Source of the DNA: Circinella minor
Taxonomy: Eukaryota > Mucoromycota > Mucoromycetes > Mucorales > Lichtheimiaceae
NCBI GenBank assembly: GCA_016758965.1
Contig: JAEPRB010000030.1
Location: forward strand, 209,663 to 273,662
Length of the DNA: 64,000 bases
Direction of reading: 5' to 3'
Part shown: positions 35,835 to 45,709 of the stretch, in pieces
Layout of the letters: every line of letters starts with the position of its first letter
Numbering within the stretch: the first letter of the stretch is position 1
Program-made: the position numbers and the translations under genes
Notes under the pieces: model-generated
What the model saw: the letters and a program-made list of their open reading frames with translations, nothing else
The model's database searches: none
What the model was told of the DNA's origin: nothing

Positions 35835-36771
35835 CTAGTATATGTTTCGTAGCAACAAATAATAAAGTGTCAGTAAAATATTTGTCTCTAGAAATGATAA
35901 ACAGTTATGTAGTTTACTCATTATTATGAGCCGGAATGTCATCATGTCCTGCTTTTTGTCCGTATATCTTTTTACCAAGCTGACAAACATGTCGAGAAGG
36001 ATCTTGGGGGCATTTCAGCTGGCTTTTCTTCATTTCTTTTGTGCCCTTTTCTCCTTCGTTATTGGGACCAGCCTCACCACAAAGCAAATTCAACACCATC
36101 GTACACAAGTCAAAGATCAACGCGCGTCCGTGCAGCTTTCGCTCTGATTAAATTTCTGTTTTTGCTGGTTGCTAGGGCTTCTTGTTCTCCCTTATGTTTC
36201 ATATAAACCAGTGTCAGAAAAAGATTAAATTATGAGATATAAATTAAGATAAGAAAAGATTATAGGTACCTGTGAGCATCGATTTTGGTATCGTCGTATA
36301 AATATCGAATGATCAACCATACTCCGCTTAGAATAGCATTCTCTGATGTATCTGCCTTGATAAAGAAATTAAATCTGTAATTGCTTGCCAAGTTCACGAT
36401 TGACTGGCGTAGTCAGATAACATCGTAGTTTTCTTCAGGAGTAACCGACGCGTGTCTTGTGAGATCCATCATTATTTTGCAGTACGATTTCTGTATATAG
36501 TAAAAGAGTCTAAATGAATAAATCTACGAAAAGGAGCTTGTACTGTCGTTGCTTCCAACAATAAAAAAAACTGTGCTTGGAAGCCATAGCAAAAAAAAAC
36601 CCGTACCATATCCTTGAACGAGCAGATATATGAAATAACGTCTTCATCTTCACCAGTTGTCATCTTGGGAAGGGAATGGATTTTGATGAACTCAATATCT
36701 TCATCGCTAAAGAGATCTTCCCAGCAGTTACCGTTCTTTGTATCGAGGATAAAACTATGGCTAGGCAGCGC
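35835..36771 (-). pseudogene. Decayed member of a multicopy Mucorales protein family
   Basis: Read on the minus strand, blocks of coding sequence follow in order: FILDTKNGNCWEDLFSDEDI, then EDVISYICSFKDM, KIMMDLTRHASVTPEEN, SENAILSGVWLIIRYLYDD ending IDAHR at a clear GT donor. After an intron come GEQEALATSKNRNLIRAK, TRVDLCTMVLNLLCGEAG and EKGTKEMKKSQLKCP. A one-base shift then gives ILLDMFVSLVKRYTDKKQ. In-frame stops occur (for example after YDVI), so the gene is dead. The block order resembles a large family of uncharacterised proteins that I recall from Mucorales genomes. The 'RVDL ... GEAG' pair is reminiscent of a nuclease-like core, but that is inference only. Confidence 0.5.
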
Positions 36772-36980
36772 TATATAATTCGGTTAGTTTTTTGCCATCC
36801 ATATATATCTAACTAATTATAACCTTTTTGAACGAGAGTAATTACTGTTCGTTGTCCAATGTGCTGCTATATTCGACCATCTTATCTTCGACAACCACAC
36901 CAGATACCAGTACCCACTTGTCTTTCATTTTCCGGTGGGACTTTATCATTTACTCCAAAAACCGACATGATTTTGTAAAA

Positions 36981-38100
36981 TTATTGGTTGAAAGAGATAC
37001 AACGGCGACAGCAACGAGGACATCGTGGTACAAAAAGTCATAAACGCTGAGCCAGTCTGGCATACCAAATACCTAATTGATGATCAAACACATTTAATAA
37101 GATTTGCTGTTGAGATACAGGATTTTACATTTATTTCCAGACAAAACCCTCAATTTTTTCACTTATGATGGCTGTGTTTTTTTAAGCACTTGGTCAATCC
37201 CATAAAAGCAGGTGTAGCAAAAATACGAAAAAACAAAAATTGATATTAGTCGCGAAAAACTCCCCCTTATCAATTGTGTAAATCTTTAATCTTCACAAGT
37301 GAATTTCTTAGACCTTATAAGTGAAAAAAATCATATATCATATACAAAAATTATTGCTATCATAAGCGAAAAAGATCACATATCATAATCGAACAAAATT
37401 ACTTTTATAAGCGAAGAAATTGAGGGTTGTGTCCGGAAATGAATGTAAAATCCTGTACCATAAACGAGAAGTTGCCTAGAAGGACAGGTCGATGGTAATG
37501 TTTAATCTTACCATGCCGATGCAAAGCATTGCTGATAAGTCGCATAGGACGAGCTGGTTATGGAAGGCTTACAACGCTAGTGCCAATCTTCAGCGCGTAA
37601 GTTGTCTCTGAAGGACGTTCAAGCACACGTTCTTCAGCTTTGTCAAGGACCTCCATGGTATCATGTAATGCCTTGAATGTACCATGACTGTGAGTACCTT
37701 TGTGTTTGAAATGACCAAAGGGCCCACAGACCCTAAAGTTTACTTTTGCGAAGCAAGTAACATGCTCGAGAGAATGTGCTTCACAAAAAGTGCCAGAACC
37801 AGCAACTTGATCTTCAATACGTTTATCGGTGCTTGCAAGTCTCATAACCTTTCCATATGCCTTGTTGTTGCATTGTACAGCTCTCAAACATCTTTTACTA
37901 ATGCTGATACCATTCTTGACCTTGTTATAGCTCACCTGATGAAGCTACCAACCGATGTTAACATCGTACTGAAATTCACCTTCAGCATCCTTACGAAGAG
38001 GAATTTGCTTTTCAAAGTCACCATTGGGGAATTGAGGAATGACATTTTTCAGTAACAAATAATGGGGTAAAGTAGTAGACAAGACAGGAACAAGTGGCCA
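36981..38100 (-). pseudogene. WRKY/GCM1-like zinc-finger pseudogene split by a MITE
   Basis: The minus-strand frame opens with LPHYLLLKNVIPQFPNGDF and a DAEGEFQYDVNIGW segment that hits an in-frame TAG. It then continues to a zinc-binding block: CLRAVQCNNKAYGKVM, then a Cys at GTFCEAHSLEHV, FRVCGPFGHFKHKGTHSHG. This C..C...C..H spacing fits the WRKY-GCM1 type finger linked to fungal transposons and derived regulators. A stop at 37558-37560 precedes more in-frame sequence (PARPMRLISNALHRHGK). The element at 37118-37455 is then inserted. Past it the frame continues VSQQQILLNVFDHQLG and a Cys cluster CPRCCRRC. At least two stops plus the insertion make it non-functional. The parent was probably a transposon-linked gene. 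Confidence 0.6.
37118..37455. mobile_element. 338-bp MITE with 49-bp inverted repeats and TA duplication
   Basis: Both ends read CAGGATTTTACATT(T/C)ATTTCC inward and stay alike for about 49 bases with five mismatches, through AACCCTCAATTT to CTTAT. TA flanks both sides (37116-37117, 37456-37457). No coding sequence lies inside. The interior repeats ATAAG(T/C)GAA and ATCA(C/T)ATATCAT motifs two or three times. Removing the element and one TA restores an open frame across the insertion, which confirms both boundaries. The termini differ from the pogo-like elements elsewhere in the window, so this is a second family. Confidence 0.8.
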
Positions 38101-38297
38101 GTACTATTATTTTATTTCGATAATTTATGCATGTGTACTAGAACTGGGTTATTCAAGTTTTAAAAATCCTACAAAAAAACACCTGCCCAAAAAAAAAAAA
38201 AAGTTGATTTAAATTTCAATTCGCGGAACCCTTCTCACACCAAACCAAAAACGTTAAAAAACACACACATACACATATATATATCTATACATAAAAA

Positions 38298-38993
38298 ATG
38301 CCAAAAATTGTATCGTCATCGATCGTTTCTTCATCAGATCATACAGCTCAAGGAGAAGATCAACGCCATTCACTTCATACTTATTATTGTTTATGCTCAG
38401 AATTTTTACTTGTTATTGATGCCGATCTACGACAATTACCGCGACGACGTACAGATAATGCAATCATTGTATCGAATACACAAAGAACATATAAATTTAC
38501 AGCACAACAAGAAGGTTCAGTTATCATTAAACGGTAAAGTTTATTATAAGTAGTACAGAGAAAGGATAGAGAGAGAGAGAGAGAGAGAGATAAGACAAAG
38601 AATAAAGATTTATATTATAATATATTATTAAGGTGTTGTTGTTATGAGAAAACGTGTTTATGTATAATGTATATCTTTTTTCCCCTACTCATACTACTGC
38701 TTTTGTGGTGTATTTATTTTTTGATAGGGCAGAAGGTTATGAAAAACAATATAGATATCACTGTCCACGTAAGTTTTCTTTTTTATATAACCTATTTTGT
38801 TCTGTTTATATAATAATTTATACTTTTATTGATAACTTAATTATTTTTATTAGGATGTCAATTACTTGTTGCTTATGAAATGACAGAAAATCGTAAATCA
38901 GGACCTTATACATATATTGTGGATAGCGCATTAACTGAATCACAAGGTAGTGCTCCACCTAATGCTGTACAAGATATTCTTACACCGGCATAA
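38298..38993 (+). CDS. STEEP1 / UPF0428 family protein
   Basis: Exons are 38298-38533, 38728-38768 and 38854-38993 (138 aa). The opening MPKIVSSSIVSSSD and the HTYYCLCSEFLLVIDADLRQ segment match the N-terminus of human STEEP1 (CXorf56), which reads YYCLCGQ at the same place. A second zinc-like pair lies in EKQYRYHCPRCQLLVAYE. In mammals STEEP1 helps STING leave the ER and has been seen in spliceosome fractions; fungi of this kind lack a known STING pathway, so the ancestral role is open. The protein is probably soluble, without signal peptide or membrane segment. Intron 1 contains a (GA)n run at 38569-38590. Identification rests on the Cys pairs and their spacing. Confidence 0.8.
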
Positions 38994-39881
38994 ATGAAAT
39001 TTATCATTACTATCAATAAGTTTGATTTTCATTTCATGGATCTATTTACATATTTTATATATAACGAGAAGAAAACAAAAACAACAACAAAAGCAAAACT
39101 TTGTTCACTATGTTAACTTTACCCTCACTCTTTCTTAATAACCTTCCCCCCCCCCCTCTTTCTTTTTAACTCATTCTGATTGCATCCATTTTACATCAAC
39201 TCAATATACACATAAAAACCTCCTTGTTTTTTTAAAAAATATTCTCCTTTTTCATCAATATATGAAAATTTGTAATAAAAAAAAACTCTCGAATAAAAAA
39301 AAAACAGTTTATTACATATTATTAAACTTAGGGAGAGGAAGTGAAGGGAGGATATCATTGTTATTATAAATATATACATATCATCATCGCGTGTTTTAAA
39401 TATGAGAAAAAAGAGAGGTATATATTTTTCTCTTCTTAGGAGTTATATATATATATATGATATATATTATTAATTATAAATCTAGTCTTGTTTTTTCTTT
39501 CAAAAAAAAAAAAAAAGAGCAAGAGAGAAGAAGAAGGGGAGCCTAGAAAAAAAAAACTATATTTACAATAATAGTTAAATAAGGGGAAGGTTTTTTTGAG
39601 GGGGAAAATGAGGAGGAAACGAAAGAGAAAGATTGACGTATAATACTTTTTATATACGTAATTTATACTTTTACAAGACTATTTTTGGTCATTTTAACAC
39701 GATGATGGAAGATGAAAGATTTCCCTTCCATTCAATGTATATTTGTATTTGTATTTGTATATCTTTATCATTTAATTCAATCTTCTCTTTTTTATTCTTT
39801 CTTTTTGCTCTTTTTTGACTCTTTTTTTTTTGTTCTTTAACTTTTTTTTTTTTACTTTACTTTTTTCATAACACACATTGA
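38994..39881. other. Intergenic region
   Basis: This contains the 3' flank of the STEEP1-like gene and the promoter of the membrane protein at 39882. It is A/T-rich with C and T runs near 39147-39165 and 39815-39855. A purine-rich stretch lies at 39515-39630. I see no gene. Confidence 0.5.
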
Positions 39882-41891
39882 ATGGCATTAAACGATATTT
39901 TAGGTCCCATCATACAACCCGGGGGGCAAGAAGGCGGTGGTGATTCTTCTCCTTCTCCTCCTTCAAATGACAACCACGGTAAACAAGAACCATCATCACC
40001 AGCACCATCATCTTCTCCACCATCTCAACCATCAAATGATAATCATTCACTACAACCATCACCTTCTCCTTCCTCTAATCCACAAACATCACAACAGAAC
40101 CAACAACCCTCGCCAAGTCCATCGACACCACCTGATAATCATGTAAAATATTAAACAAAAGAAAAATAATTCATCACCTATATTTATTTATTTTTTGAGA
40201 AAAAAAAAAAAAAGAAATACGTAGAGAGTACTTGTGATTTTAGTGAGAGAAAAAAGAAATAATAGGAATATGTTATTTTTTAATAACACCAAAAAAAAAA
40301 AACATTTTTTAATTCATATTTTTATATAAATTTTATATATATTTAATACGTACGGGGAATTGGTGTCATTATATAATCGACAAATGAAAACGGATTGAAT
40401 ATCATTTATATGTAAAATTTTTATAATTATCAAGACACCAGACAAGAGTTCACCAAGTGATCATCCATCAACTCCAACCAATAATGTAGATGATTCTAAT
40501 AAAAGTAAGCCAGATAAAGGGAAAGAAGAGGGATTGAGTAATACTGGGGTTACTACTTCTACTACTACCCATAAAAAACAAGTTCATGACGCATCTCCTA
40601 CTTCTTCTTTTTCAAAAGATAATAATAATGATAATAAAACTGCCTCACCATCATCCAATAACGAACCAACACCAAGTACTGGTGGAGATAATAATAATAC
40701 ATCAAAACCTGTCCATCGTCCACCCAAAACAGTAACTACTTCAAGTGCTACAGCCGTTGTTGCCGTTGCTACATCTGCTGATGGTAGTATTCATACTTTT
40801 ACAACTACTTCTTATAAGCCTTATTCCACTACAATCCCTGATAATGATGATAATAATGGATCAGCAGCAGATACTGAAGGAAAAGGTTCTTCATCTTCAG
40901 GAATTGTTGGAGGTGTTATTGGAGCAATTGTACTAGTTGCATTCCTTGGTATGTAATTTAATTATTCTTATTGTAATATAACTCCTTTTTTTTTTCGTAA
41001 TTTACAAAATAATGTATGGTCATCTCTTTTACTCGGCGATAACACTAAAAACACTCATAATATATAGGTGCATTGATATTTATTTGTATGCGACGTAAAA
41101 AGAAACAAAGAAAACAACAAAGTTATTCAGACAAAGTCAATGATAATGATGCAGAAGAATTGATGTATTATCGATCACCTGCAACAACTGCTACTGCTGC
41201 AACTGTACCAGCAGCACAAGAAACGATCATGACTGAACAACAACGTACTCCACCTATGCCTGTAATGAATGCTTTACCACCATCGAACAATAATAATAAT
41301 ACGAACTCTTCTCCTGGACGTCCATTTGTTGCACCTTATTCAACAACTACATCCTCTACAACTGGTCCAACTCCTCCTGGCGCTTATGTTGAAGATCATG
41401 GAGGAAGTGACTATAGTGGTTCTGCTTATATGCCACCTGCAAGCAGTAATAATAATAATAACAATAACGGTTATCCAACATCACCATCACATCAACATAC
41501 TGGTTATTATTATCCTCAACAAGCTACTGACATAAATAACCAACAAGGTTATGAACATCAATTACATGATAATCCACCCATGTTAACTGCACCCTATAAT
41601 ATGGAATCTCAACAACAGCAGCAACAAACAACCGTTTACCGTACACCTTCTCATTTAGGACAACAGCAACCTCCACATCAATATGAACAACCGCAACAAC
41701 AACAAATGTACATGCCTCACCAACCACAACAACAACACGAAGCTGATTATGCTTATTATCATCAACCTTCTTATCCTGAACAACAACATCCCTATCCTGG
41801 TTATACACAACAACAACAACAGCAACAACAGCAGGATGGTGGATATTACACGCCTCAAATTGTACATGATGTACCACATTCTAGAGAATAA
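39882..41891 (+). CDS. Single-pass membrane protein, Wsc/Mid2-like layout
   Basis: The exons 39882-40142, 40435-40948 and 41068-41891 give 532 aa. The N-terminal 240 residues are Ser/Thr/Pro/Asn-rich and suited to heavy O-glycosylation. One membrane segment at about 243-266 reads GIVGGVIGAIVLVAFLGAL and is followed directly by the basic stop-transfer stretch RRKKKQRK. The cytoplasmic tail is Gln/Pro/Tyr-rich. This architecture is that of cell-wall-stress sensors such as Wsc and Mid2, but no WSC cysteine domain is present, so the role is inferred from shape alone. No signal peptide is visible at the chosen ATG: either it is a signal-anchor protein or an upstream exon has been missed. Confidence 0.7.
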
Positions 41892-42224
41892 TCATAATTT
41901 TTATCATAAATAATAACAAATTGTTTGTTCTAAAATAATATTACATTTCTATTTAATTTTTATATACTTCAAAAAGGAAAAAAAAACCCCCAATAATATC
42001 AATAATAATTACTATGTAATCGTTTTATTTTTATTTTATTTTTGTTTGCTGCGCAAAATAATAATACTATAATGACGCGATTATTGACTGTCATAACGGA
42101 TAGAATAATGATTTTTTTTTTGGCACAAATGTTTCTACGTACGTAGTAAAAAAAAAAATTCTCGACATAATCGAAAACACATATTATATTATAAATTATT
42201 TTATAATAATAATAATAATGAACA
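41892..42224. other. Convergent intergenic region
   Basis: This is 3' UTR of two converging genes. It is A/T-rich and contains the 12-base palindrome CTACGTACGTAG around 42136-42147. No coding sequence was seen. Confidence 0.5.
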
Positions 42225-42947
42225 TTATCTCGAACCAGTATTATTATTATTATTAAATAAAAACATTTTCATAATAAAAAATCCAAGACATAGCATTAAA
42301 AGGAATTGGTTTGGAGAATAGTGAGAAGGAGAACTACCACTAAATACACCGATTTGTCCTAATTGACCAATTTTTCCTAAATCACTTCCAGGTGGTAAAC
42401 TTATAAATGAAGTAGTTGCAACATTTACATTATCTGTATTAGTAGCAGCAGGAGGTGGTGCACGTGTATTAGGTGGAAGTTGTCGACTCTTGTCTTTGTC
42501 ATCTAAAGAAGGTAAATTATTGGTTGGTTTACTAGGATCCTTAGTTGTTGATGTTTTTTTTGTTGATGTCGAGGTTGTTGTTGCTTTTGGATCTTTTTTA
42601 TCATGTGTTTGTTGACCAGGAGGTGTAGCTTGTGGAGAAACTGCTTGAGCTTTAAATGAAGTAATATCTTCCAAAGTAAAACTATCGAAGTTCATTCTTT
42701 GCTGTTCAGGTTTACTTAATATTTGATCATCCACAAACTCTTTATCAGCTCGTTGTGACGGACTTGGTTTTGTAAAATCATCAAATGGTGTATCTTTCAT
42801 AGGTCGTTCTTGATCATAAGGACTCTTATGAGAATGATGTTGAGAATGATGTTGTCGTTCTTTTTCATGTAAAACTGATGATGGTTCTATCATTGCTGGA
42901 TCATCGCTGTGTGGTATCTTTTCGTTGCCATGAAACGATGGATCCAT
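42225..42947 (-). CDS. Putative tail-anchored membrane protein
   Basis: An intronless 240-residue frame starts at ATG 42947-42945. Most of it is hydrophilic and low-complexity (His, Ser, Thr, Pro, Lys), with a short helix-prone segment MNFDSFTLEDITSFKAQ at about residues 84-100. The only hydrophobic stretch lies near the very C-terminus (FLLMLCLGFFIMKMFLF), followed by Asn residues and TGSR. That is the topology of a tail-anchored protein, inserted after translation into the ER or the mitochondrial outer membrane. No family was recognised. It lies 260 bp downstream of the J-protein gene on the same strand. Confidence 0.65.
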   Translation of the reverse strand: MDPSFHGNEKIPHSDDPAMIEPSSVLHEKERQHHSQHHSHKSPYDQERPMKDTPFDDFTKPSPSQRADKEFVDDQILSKPEQQRMNFDSFTLEDITSFKAQAVSPQATPPGQQTHDKKDPKATTTSTSTKKTSTTKDPSKPTNNLPSLDDKDKSRQLPPNTRAPPPAATNTDNVNVATTSFISLPPGSDLGKIGQLGQIGVFSGSSPSHYSPNQFLLMLCLGFFIMKMFLFNNNNNTGSR

Positions 42948-43207
42948 AGCAACTCGAATATTTTAACTGCGATAAATGAAAAATAAAGTAAGAAAGAAAG
43001 GAATATAGAAATATATTCATTTTACTGCTTTCTATTAAACTTATTTTAACAACAATATTCCTATGTACGTAGTTACGATTACAATTTTTTTTTTTAGAAA
43101 TATCACCGATGATCGACCACAGAATAGGTGATATAATATATAAATAAATAAAATTTTATTTACAAAATGAAAAGAAAAAAAATGGTCTATATATTCATGA
43201 ACTACTT

Positions 43208-43882
43208 TTATCGTTTTATTTCATCTCTTCCTCTTTCTTCTTCTTCTTCTTCAGGTCGAAAATATTTCATTCGATGATCCAGCATCCTTTCAACCGCTCT
43301 TTGATTACCAAATAACTGAGCTTCAGTTCTTGCCTTTTTTAAATCTTGACTTGTTCTTAAATGATGTTGATTTGCTGCTACTCTTACAGAAGAACGAGAA
43401 TCAAGGATATTAATAAATTGCATGATACCAAAAGTGACAGAAGCTGCAGCTACAATTGAAATGAATAGAGTATTATTCATAAACCGAGGTCTATTATGAG
43501 ATGACCAGGGTCCACCTTTATAATGAATATCATCATGCGAGGCCCAATAAGCATTTGTATATGCTGCAGAACGTTGTCCTGGAGTTGTTGAACCACCACC
43601 CCATGGATCTTGATGTCCATTATTTAAAAGTGAGTCATTCCAACCATATCCTGTAGATATATAATTTTTTCTTCGAATGGGATCTCGTAAGAATTCATAA
43701 GCTCTCACTACTTGATGAAAATCGTCTACATTGCCATTAGGGGTATCCGGGTGTAATGTTTTGGCAAGTTCGTAATATCGCTTTTTTACATCTTTAGTAG
43801 TTGCATTCTTCTCAAGAGATAAAATTTCAAATGGGTCTTTTAAGCTCTTCTTGGCAGCAGTAGCATAGAGCCTTCGAAACAT
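43208..43882 (-). CDS. Mitochondrial membrane J-domain protein
   Basis: An intronless 224-aa frame begins MFRRLYATAAKKS, a plausible mitochondrial targeting sequence (basic, hydroxylated, no acidic residues). The J domain occupies about residues 16-80: DPFEILSLEKNATTKDVKKR, then the essential HPD at 44-46, then VVRAYEFLRDPIRRKNY. J domains stimulate the ATPase of Hsp70. A single membrane span at about 134-156 reads NTLFISIVAAASVTFGIMQF. The C-terminus is charged and ends in a Glu run. The layout (presequence, J domain, one span) resembles inner-membrane J proteins such as human DNAJC30, but orthology is not established. Gly/Trp-rich linker sequence lies between J domain and span. Confidence 0.8.
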   Translation of the reverse strand: MFRRLYATAAKKSLKDPFEILSLEKNATTKDVKKRYYELAKTLHPDTPNGNVDDFHQVVRAYEFLRDPIRRKNYISTGYGWNDSLLNNGHQDPWGGGSTTPGQRSAAYTNAYWASHDDIHYKGGPWSSHNRPRFMNNTLFISIVAAASVTFGIMQFINILDSRSSVRVAANQHHLRTSQDLKKARTEAQLFGNQRAVERMLDHRMKYFRPEEEEEERGRDEIKR

Positions 43883-44326
43883 ATGGAAACATAAAAGAAA
43901 ATTAGTTATAGTGCTTTATTAAAAAAAAAAAAAAAAAAGGCAAAGTGGGCAGGGGACTGAGGGCCATGAAAATTATACATAATTTTCCATAAATGTCTCC
44001 ACACCCAAATTAGGTAAGCACCTAAGCTGCTTCCAAAAATAATTGAATGTGCAGGATTGCACTTCTAATTGTTCCACTTTATATTTATTGCCCTAGTTTA
44101 ATAATTATAATAGTAAAAAAGAAAAAAAAAGCTCCAGCTTTCTTTCAACCATCTAAACAATTTAACTTGTCAATAGGCCCGATGGGAAAAAAAAGTCGTT
44201 CACTCAAAAAAGCAGATTGATACTTACTACGTAGTATAACAAGAACACACATAAAGAGTTTGAAGCGTTAAAAACAAAGCGATCTTTGAAATCTGTAAGA
44301 TAGCGATCAACAATAGTTTTATATAA
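43883..44326. other. Promoter region of the J-protein gene
   Basis: A poly-A/T run at about 43921-43938 is followed by mixed-composition DNA. One CTACGTAG-type motif lies near 44229. No gene is supported. Confidence 0.45.
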
Positions 44327-44782
44327 GAAACTCATTTATTTTCGGCTTTATCAGCCGATATCTTAACTGAGCATACTGATTTATCTACTTCACTTACTAA
44401 TGAAGATAACTTTTATTTCGGGTATGATTACGATTGCGCGGACGATTACACCGCAGTAGATCATTTATATCAACGCGAGATAATTGAGTCTGATATGAAC
44501 ATTAATAATTCCACGATGGAGAACAGCTTTCATATTTGCTACGCTACCAAGGGAGGATCACATTTCATATTTCACTCGAGAGTGCAACGATGATGCTGAC
44601 TGGGAAAATATTTTCTAGATTTCTGCAAAGCATATTATTAGCTAGTGTGGTCTTGCCCTTATGTCATTGATAACACCATCTTGGATCTTGTTGAAATACG
44701 AAAATGTAACTGTGAAATCATGAACTATTTAAATGAGTGGTTAGTGAGGATGACACCAGATTTTTTAAAAGAAGTTGATTAA
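44327..44782 (+). pseudogene. Decayed coding relic of unknown family
   Basis: An open stretch without ATG encodes ETHLFSALSADILTEHTD, then FGYDYDCADDYTAVDHL and CYATKGGSHFIFHSR before a TGA at 44591-44593. In another frame further on, WSCPYVIDNTILDLVEIRK and NEWLVRMTPDFLKEVD end at TAA. The composition is clearly coding-like for A/T-rich flanks. A GTGC...TTTTCTAG intron could join the two, but a stop or shift remains. It looks like a decayed mobile-element or multicopy gene. Confidence 0.35.
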
Positions 44783-45709
44783 TATAATGTTTTTAAACTC
44801 GTTGATAAAGTTTTAATTTTTATGAATTTTTTTAAATGCTACGTAGCTTTTTTATTTTTGCGCTTAAACGTATTAGCTTATTTTTGTATTGTACGTTTGA
44901 TACTCCAGTTAAATGATCCTAAATAATCAATTTATTAAGGGTTTAAGAAATACATAATAAAATAAGGACCAGTTGAAAACAATTTGCCAAGAATTCTTGT
45001 AAAACGTTCTATTTTAATTAAAAAAAGTTGATTTATTGATCCTTGATCATGAACCTTAAACTACCTAGATTTGATTCTCTACGTGGTGATCTTCTTTACT
45101 TATGATTTTATTATATAATAGATAATAATCATTCACAATACGAGTATTCAAGTTATCATTGTGCATTATAGATATACGTACCCTGATAATTTGATGTAGA
45201 AAAAATTACTAGGGTCACTTATTATCAGCACTCAAATAAAGGTTTTGTTCAATAAAGTGGCGTTAAATAAAATATAAGTGATTTTTCAAAATGTGCCTTG
45301 ATCATACTTGTGTGAATGATTATTCACAACATTACAAAGTACAGACTCATAATAAATCTGCATAATATAGACTTATATAAACATAAAGTCGTAATTCAAT
45401 TGGCTCATTATAGTCGTGAAATAATTGGTCAAGCTCTTATCCCCAGGCAAACTTTGAATTCCAGCTCTCTTTCTGTATTTGACATTATCCATATTTTATC
45501 TCTCTCACTCAACTCAAAAACTCTAATAAAAAAAACAGTTTCGGTACTTCTATTTAGTGTTTTTTCTTTTTCTTTTTTTCTCTTTCGTCCCTTTTCTCTC
45601 TCTTTTTACCTTTTATTTATTTTATATTAGAAACAAATAGTTTGACATAGAAAAGAAGGGCGTTTGTATAATTATTATTATTATTTAAAAAAAAAAGAAA
45701 GAAAAGAAA
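44783..45709. other. EKI1 promoter region
   Basis: This is A/T-rich DNA followed by a pyrimidine-rich stretch at 45540-45630, just upstream of the EKI1 start codon and typical of fungal core promoters. A frame at 45316-45630 (+) is hydrophobic and does not resemble a known protein. Confidence 0.5.

Noticed and set aside
37558..37935. Intact 125-aa zinc-finger gene
   Set aside because: It begins at GTG, and the coding sequence clearly extends upstream through a stop and downstream past another; it is a pseudogene.
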